Assembly (NCBI GenBank): GCA_017961965.1
Contig: JAGCWG010000225.1
Span: 1 to 12,436 of the forward strand
DNA: 12,436 nucleotides
Source of the DNA: Bacteroidaceae bacterium
GTDB lineage: Bacteria; Bacteroidota; Bacteroidia; Bacteroidales; Bacteroidaceae
Direction of reading: 5' to 3'
Shown here: positions 9,295 to 12,436 of the stretch, in pieces
How the letters are laid out: every line of letters starts with the position of its first letter
How positions within the stretch are numbered: position 1 is the first letter of the stretch
Program-made: the position numbers and the translations under genes
The notes under the pieces: generated by a model
The model's input: only the letters and a program-made list of their open reading frames with translations
Told to the model about the DNA's origin: nothing
Database searches by the model: none

Positions 9295-10077
9295 ATGGAA
9301 AAAGAAAAGTCTAAAAATGGATGGGGTGGAAAGAGAGAAGGCTCAGGTCGTCCACGCACAACAACTATACAACGTGTATTCTCAATCAGGGCAAATGATG
9401 AACTGGCAGAGTTTATCGAGTCACATGAGAACAGGTCGGAATTCATCAAGGCATGTGTAATCAAAGAAAAGGAAGGACGATATGCTGATGTTACTGTATC
9501 TGTTAATAATGAGGATGTGTATGATGATTCCACCTCTGCTGAGACATCTGCCATTCCTGAACCTGCGCCCATTAAGGCCGTGATAGAGGAGAAGTCCGAA
9601 CCTGTGGCTGACCAATATGACGATTTTGACTACTCAGTCCTTGGTGAAATGTGTACTGGTAATGAGGCAAAGACCTTCAGCATGCCTTATTACGACACAA
9701 AGGAAGATTCGTCAAGCTTTCCAAAGTTGGACAGTAGCAAGGCAAAGTCGCAGGATATGGATATCCTCAGTATGCTTTGTCCTAATCTTGAAGCTTCGGC
9801 ACTTATCAAGGTGAAGGGTGATTCCATGACAGATGCCGACATCTATGACGGAGACATAATCATTGTGGATAGGAGCAATCGTAATCCGACTGATCGAGAA
9901 CTTGCCGTGTGTGAACTAAATGGTGAATACACCATTAAATATGTGCGTGTAAGGGATAAGTACGGAATCCTCGTTCCAGCCAATCGTGACTTTCCAGAGT
10001 GGCGCATCACACCTGATGACAACTTCAACGTGTGGGGCACTGTCACTTTCGTTATCCATAAGCCAAGAAACATTTAA
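9295..10077 (+). CDS. RHH-like N-terminal / S24 peptidase (UmuD/LexA-like) regulator
   Basis: A 260-aa predicted cytoplasmic regulator. Residues 9-20 carry the GWGGKREGSGRP motif common on small Bacteroidetes DNA-binding proteins. Residues 25-59 (VFSIRAN, DELAEFIES, NRSEFIKACVIKEK) look like a ribbon-helix-helix unit. An acidic low-complexity linker spans ~62-150. The C-terminal S24 domain closely resembles UmuD: VKGDSM with S177, DGDIIIVDRS, NGEYTIKYVR with K215, LVPANRDFP and FNVWGTVTFVIHK. The Ser-Lys spacing is 38, against 37 in UmuD and LexA. Aligning with the UmuD Cys-Gly-Phe-Pro cleavage site gives Ser-Ser-Phe-Pro (140-143), so the usual scissile dipeptide is missing. No umuC follows. 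ATG 9295 was chosen over the in-frame TTG at 9199 because the -7 box lies between them. It could be an SOS-type repressor, a non-cleaving regulator or a UmuD homologue. Confidence 0.85.
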   Translation: MEKEKSKNGWGGKREGSGRPRTTTIQRVFSIRANDELAEFIESHENRSEFIKACVIKEKEGRYADVTVSVNNEDVYDDSTSAETSAIPEPAPIKAVIEEKSEPVADQYDDFDYSVLGEMCTGNEAKTFSMPYYDTKEDSSSFPKLDSSKAKSQDMDILSMLCPNLEASALIKVKGDSMTDADIYDGDIIIVDRSNRNPTDRELAVCELNGEYTIKYVRVRDKYGILVPANRDFPEWRITPDDNFNVWGTVTFVIHKPRNI

Positions 10078-10080
10078 TAA

Positions 10081-10209
10081 TAATGAGTAATTATCAATGA
10101 GAAATGAGTAATAGCCATTCGGCTAAGAACTGCTGATGGAACGTGTCATTACTAATTAATAATTACTCATTACTAATTAATAATTACTCATTACTAATTG
10201 CTCATTGCT
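10081..10209. repeat. Heptamer-periodic inverted repeat array
   Basis: The right arm (10147-10209) is nine gapless heptamers built from CATTACT, AATTAAT, AATTACT and close variants; the first three repeat as a 21-bp unit twice plus part of a third. The left arm (10081-10108) carries the reverse-complement heptamers TAATGAG, TAATTAT, CAATGAG and AAATGAG. The 14 bases at 10081-10094 are perfectly complementary to 10159-10172 and again to 10180-10193. A small AGCC/GGCT stem sits near the middle. The array fills most of the gap before the phosphatase gene, where no TAnnTTTG box is seen. Confidence 0.75.
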
Positions 10210-10237
10210 TTCTAAAAAACTAAAAACTTACAAACTA

Positions 10238-11539
10238 ATGTACCAAACCAATCCTTTTGTCAAGGGAATGCTTTCGCTATCATTCCTTGTTTTACCATTT
10301 TCTTCATTTGCCCAGACGGCTCGTGAGGAGATTCACGACAATATTCTTCGTTCTGGAAGTAATCACATGGCATACGTAGCTCCTGATGCACCACTAACTG
10401 CTGCACCAAAGGGCTATGAACCTTTCTATATCAGTCATTACGGTCGTCATGGCTCACGTTGGTTGTTGAACGATAACGATTATATGGGTCTTATTAAGAA
10501 ACTAAAGAAAGCCGATGGTTATGGTAAGCTTACGGAGCTTGGAAAGAAAACCTTGGCAGACTTGGAAGCTTTCTACCCTTGTACCGTGAAGCGTCTTGGC
10601 GACCTCACATCAGTTGGTGAACGTCAGCATCATGGCATTGGTAAACGCATGACGGAGCACTTCCCAGAAGTGTTCAAGGGTGAAGCACAGGTTGATGCTC
10701 GCAGTACCGTGGTCATTCGTTGCATCCTCTCCATGGTAGCAGAATGTGAGGAGATAACAGCATTCAACTCCAAGGTGAAGATGCACAATGACGTGAGCAA
10801 TGCCTTCCAGTATTATCTCAATCAGGATTGGGACAAGAGACTGAAGGATGCTGCACGTGGTCGTGGTGAGATTGTGCATAAGTATCGCACTATGTACACG
10901 CATCCTGACCGCCTTATGGCTTCGCTATTTAACGATAGCCAGTATGTTAAGGACAGTCTTAATGCTCACGCATTCATGGGCTCACTCTTCTGGGTGACTA
11001 CAAATATGCAGAGCCACGATACAGATGTTGACCTCTACCCACTCTTCACAGAGGAAGAGTGCTATGACCTTTGGAAGATTCAGAACATTGACTGGTATCT
11101 GGGTTATGGCCCTGCTCCACAGACAAAGGGTATCATGCCATTCAGCCAGCGCAATCTCTTGCATAATATGATTAGCACGGCTGACACAATAGTGGATAAT
11201 CGCAAGTTTAATGGTGCTACACTACGCTTCGGTCATGAGGTGTGTGTTATGCCACTCGCCTGTCTCCTTGAACTTGATTCATGTGGACGTAAGGTGAAAA
11301 ACCTTGATAACCTTGAAGATTATTGGGTGAACTACCGAATCTATCCTATGGCATGTAACGTCCAATTGGTGTTCTACCGCCCCAAAAAGGGTAATGGTGA
11401 CATCCTCGTCAAGGCTCTCCTCAATGAGAAGGAGGCAACAATGCCAGTCAAGACGGACACATATCCATACTACAAGTGGAGTGACCTTCGCAAGTATTAC
11501 TTGAACAAGCTCGACGAGTTTGAGGCTAATAAGGATTGA
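10238..11539 (+). CDS. Secreted histidine-type acid phosphatase (phytase/MINPP-like)
   Basis: Histidine phosphatase superfamily, branch 2, hydrolysing phosphomonoesters such as inositol phosphates through a phosphohistidine intermediate. It is 433 aa from ATG 10238, a typical length. Residues 1-26 form a signal peptide (hydrophobic LSLSFLVLPFSSFAQ), so it is periplasmic or secreted. The phosphate pocket and nucleophile are in YGRHGSRW (R70, H71, R74). The second motif is RFGHEVCVMPL (H333, E334): the family usually has His-Asp here, and MINPP enzymes have His-Ala-Glu, so His-Glu is a variant. An in-frame TTG at 10205 lies inside the heptamer array and was rejected. ATG 10268 is an alternative that would give a shorter signal peptide. 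The gene stands alone and ends at hairpins. Class is firm; substrate is not known. Confidence 0.9.
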   Translation: MYQTNPFVKGMLSLSFLVLPFSSFAQTAREEIHDNILRSGSNHMAYVAPDAPLTAAPKGYEPFYISHYGRHGSRWLLNDNDYMGLIKKLKKADGYGKLTELGKKTLADLEAFYPCTVKRLGDLTSVGERQHHGIGKRMTEHFPEVFKGEAQVDARSTVVIRCILSMVAECEEITAFNSKVKMHNDVSNAFQYYLNQDWDKRLKDAARGRGEIVHKYRTMYTHPDRLMASLFNDSQYVKDSLNAHAFMGSLFWVTTNMQSHDTDVDLYPLFTEEECYDLWKIQNIDWYLGYGPAPQTKGIMPFSQRNLLHNMISTADTIVDNRKFNGATLRFGHEVCVMPLACLLELDSCGRKVKNLDNLEDYWVNYRIYPMACNVQLVFYRPKKGNGDILVKALLNEKEATMPVKTDTYPYYKWSDLRKYYLNKLDEFEANKD

Positions 11540-11556
11540 TTATCCTTTTGTCTTGT

Positions 11557-11577
11557 GCATCCTCTTCGGATGCTTTC
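11557..11577 (+). terminator. Small hairpin after the phosphatase gene
   Basis: GCATCC (11557-11562) pairs with GGATGC (11568-11573) around TCTTC, followed by TTT. The stem is short but GC-rich. It lies 18 bases after the stop codon and is backed up by the stronger two-way terminator at 11605-11650. Confidence 0.4.
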
Positions 11578-11604
11578 GATTAGTTCGTCATCTTGGCGTC
11601 ATAT

Positions 11605-11650
11605 ATAAATAAAGTGGTGCAGGGCAATTGTTCTGCACCACTTTGTTTAT
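11605..11650. terminator. Bidirectional terminator between convergent genes
   Basis: AAAGTGGTGCAG (11611-11622) and CTGCACCACTTT (11633-11644) are a perfect 12-bp inverted repeat. The stem extends outward through a wobble pair to ATAAA/TTTAT, about 18 pairs in all. T-rich tails exist on both strands, so it can end both the phosphatase transcript and the small minus-strand gene. Confidence 0.88.
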
Positions 11651-11666
11651 GCGTATGTCTTATGTG

Positions 11667-11882
11667 TTATTCTTCTTCCAACCACTTGTCTAATTTCTCA
11701 AGTTGTTCTTCGATGTCCTTGATAAACTCCTCGCAGTGGAAGCGTCTGCACGCTCTAAGTACGATACTTAGGCATCGTCCATTTCTTGGTAATGTCAATG
11801 GCTCCACATTTGGGTCAACGTTTACCCATACATCATAATACTGTGCTGATAGTGCCTTTTTGGCAAGTCTTTTCTTAATCAT
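11667..11882 (-). CDS. Small uncharacterised protein (71 aa)
   Basis: I do not recognise a family. The 71-aa product starts MIKKRLAKKALSAQYYDVW, has a central NVDPNVEPLTLPRNGRCLS and ends in an acidic amphipathic helix (FIKDIEEQLEKLDKWLEEE). The N-terminus is basic and the tail acidic; two cysteines (C37, C45) flank a basic RACRRFH patch, with C50 just after. There is no signal peptide or membrane segment. The ATG at 11882 is preferred over one at 11927 because the extra 15 residues read like translated AT-rich leader. Reality as a gene is supported by the best-spaced promoter in the window upstream and a strong terminator just downstream. Function unknown; a small structured RNA overlapping the region is an alternative. 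Confidence 0.7.
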   Translation of the reverse strand: MIKKRLAKKALSAQYYDVWVNVDPNVEPLTLPRNGRCLSIVLRACRRFHCEEFIKDIEEQLEKLDKWLEEE

Positions 11883-11960
11883 AATATAAATTTTAAGTGT
11901 TAGTATATATTTGGTTGACTGCCACAATACCTTCGTATCACGCTATCAACCCAAAACATT

Positions 11961-11995
11961 GCAAATATAAACATTCTTTTGTTATTCGCAACAAA
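11961..11995 (-). promoter_or_regulatory. Bacteroidetes promoter for the small gene
   Basis: On the minus strand, TATATTTGC (11969-11961) matches TAnnTTTGC. TTTGTTG (11995-11989) supplies a -33 TTG with 19 bases between it and the -7 box. The predicted leader to ATG 11882 is about 70 bases, longer than for other genes here. Confidence 0.65.
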
Positions 11996-12074
11996 ACCAT
12001 GTGTAATTTTCTTGTTTTGGAGAAGATAATATAACAGCACACGTCAATTATTCATACGTTATATGTCCTTAGCG

Positions 12075-12436
12075 TTAGTTTGCCATTCGGTAAATCTGCT
12101 CGATGTCGTCGGCAGTGAGTACCTTGAAGCGACCTTGGGTGACGGTACGGTTGTTGGTACACTTGCGTGCCATCTCCTTTATTTCGTATTCTGTCACCTG
12201 ACGGCCAATAAGCTCGTGGATGTTGATAGGCATACCTATGGCGTGGTAGAAGCGTTCCATTGCCTCGATGCCCTTGATGGCTGTTGCCTCTGGGTTTGTG
12301 AAGTCGTTGTCCACTCCCATTACGTTTACGGCAAAGCGGACGAAGCGTGATACGTCTTCCTTCATCACGTAGCGTGCCCAGCTTGGCCATACGGCTGCGA
12401 GGCCTGCACCGTGTGTCACGTCAAACATACCGCTAA
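12075..12436 (-). CDS. Iron-containing alcohol dehydrogenase, C-terminal part
   Basis: The last ~120 residues of a group III, Fe-dependent NAD(P)H alcohol dehydrogenase of the butanol dehydrogenase/YqhD type, which reduces aldehydes in the cytoplasm. The visible part opens with SGMFDVTHGAGLAAVWPSWARYV; the histidine of THGAGLA is the last metal ligand of the family. Helical segments follow (RFVRFAVNVMGV, AIKGIEAMERFYHAIGMPINIHEL) and it closes with TADDIEQIYRMAN before the TAA at 12077-12075. The N-terminal nucleotide-binding domain and other metal ligands lie beyond the window edge. The ATG at 12428 is internal, since the open frame continues to the edge. Family is confident; whether the substrate is butanal, lactaldehyde or another aldehyde is not visible. 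Confidence 0.92.
   Translation of the reverse strand, partial: SGMFDVTHGAGLAAVWPSWARYVMKEDVSRFVRFAVNVMGVDNDFTNPEATAIKGIEAMERFYHAIGMPINIHELIGRQVTEYEIKEMARKCTNNRTVTQGRFKVLTADDIEQIYRMAN

Noticed and set aside
9295..10204. umuDC operon with error-prone polymerase
   Set aside because: No umuC-like polymerase follows; the next gene is a secreted phosphatase behind a repeat array.
10081..10209. CRISPR array
   Set aside because: Units are 7 bp with no spacers, and the arms are inverted; no cas genes are near.
10205..10237. TTG start adding 11 residues to the phosphatase
   Set aside because: It begins inside the heptamer array, and the signal peptide is complete from ATG 10238.
12063..12350. Forward open frame across the alcohol dehydrogenase region
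   Set aside because: The minus strand carries the recognisable iron alcohol dehydrogenase C-terminus, so the plus frame is a shadow.

Overview
The window looks like a chromosomal segment of a Bacteroidales bacterium, probably Prevotella or a close relative. This rests on four things: a fused FeoA-FeoB iron transporter; repeated TAnnTTTG(C) promoter boxes of the Bacteroidetes primary sigma factor; start codons without Shine-Dalgarno sequences; and periplasmic or lipid-anchored enzymes with intergenic AT-rich repeats. I saw no tRNA, rRNA, CRISPR array, transposase, integrase or phage gene.

Layout. Bases 1-59 hold the tail of an upstream gene. A near-leaderless feoAB (159-2510) is followed by trmD (2606-3304). 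Next come a GC-rich palindromic repeat and a heptamer repeat, then an agmatine deiminase family gene (3397-4407). This converges on a DUF3298-type lipoprotein gene (4497-5420, minus) across a shared two-way terminator. A divergent promoter pair then serves that lipoprotein gene and a RhaM-type sugar mutarotase gene (5531-5911). A long hairpin and a second dyad separate the mutarotase from a secreted GH2 beta-galactosidase (6054-9008), which ends at a strong terminator. A ribbon-helix-helix/S24 (UmuD/LexA-like) regulator follows (9295-10077). After a 130-bp heptamer-periodic inverted repeat comes a secreted histidine acid phosphatase (10238-11539). A two-way terminator separates it from a small uncharacterised minus-strand gene (11667-11882). 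The window ends inside the 3' part of an iron-containing alcohol dehydrogenase (minus, 12075 to the edge).

The genes read as single transcription units rather than one pathway: iron uptake, tRNA modification, agmatine/polyamine metabolism, sugar handling in cytoplasm and periplasm, and phosphate release. The mutarotase and beta-galactosidase are adjacent and co-oriented, but a hairpin lies between them and no SusC/SusD pair is visible, so this is not a complete polysaccharide utilisation locus.

The least ordinary items are two. The 9295-10077 regulator joins an RHH-like DNA-binding domain to an S24 protease domain whose Ser/Lys pair is intact, but the expected Cys-Gly/Ala-Gly cleavage dipeptide seems to be Ser-Ser. 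Two AT-rich arrays with an exact 7-bp period also lie directly before the starts of two genes.
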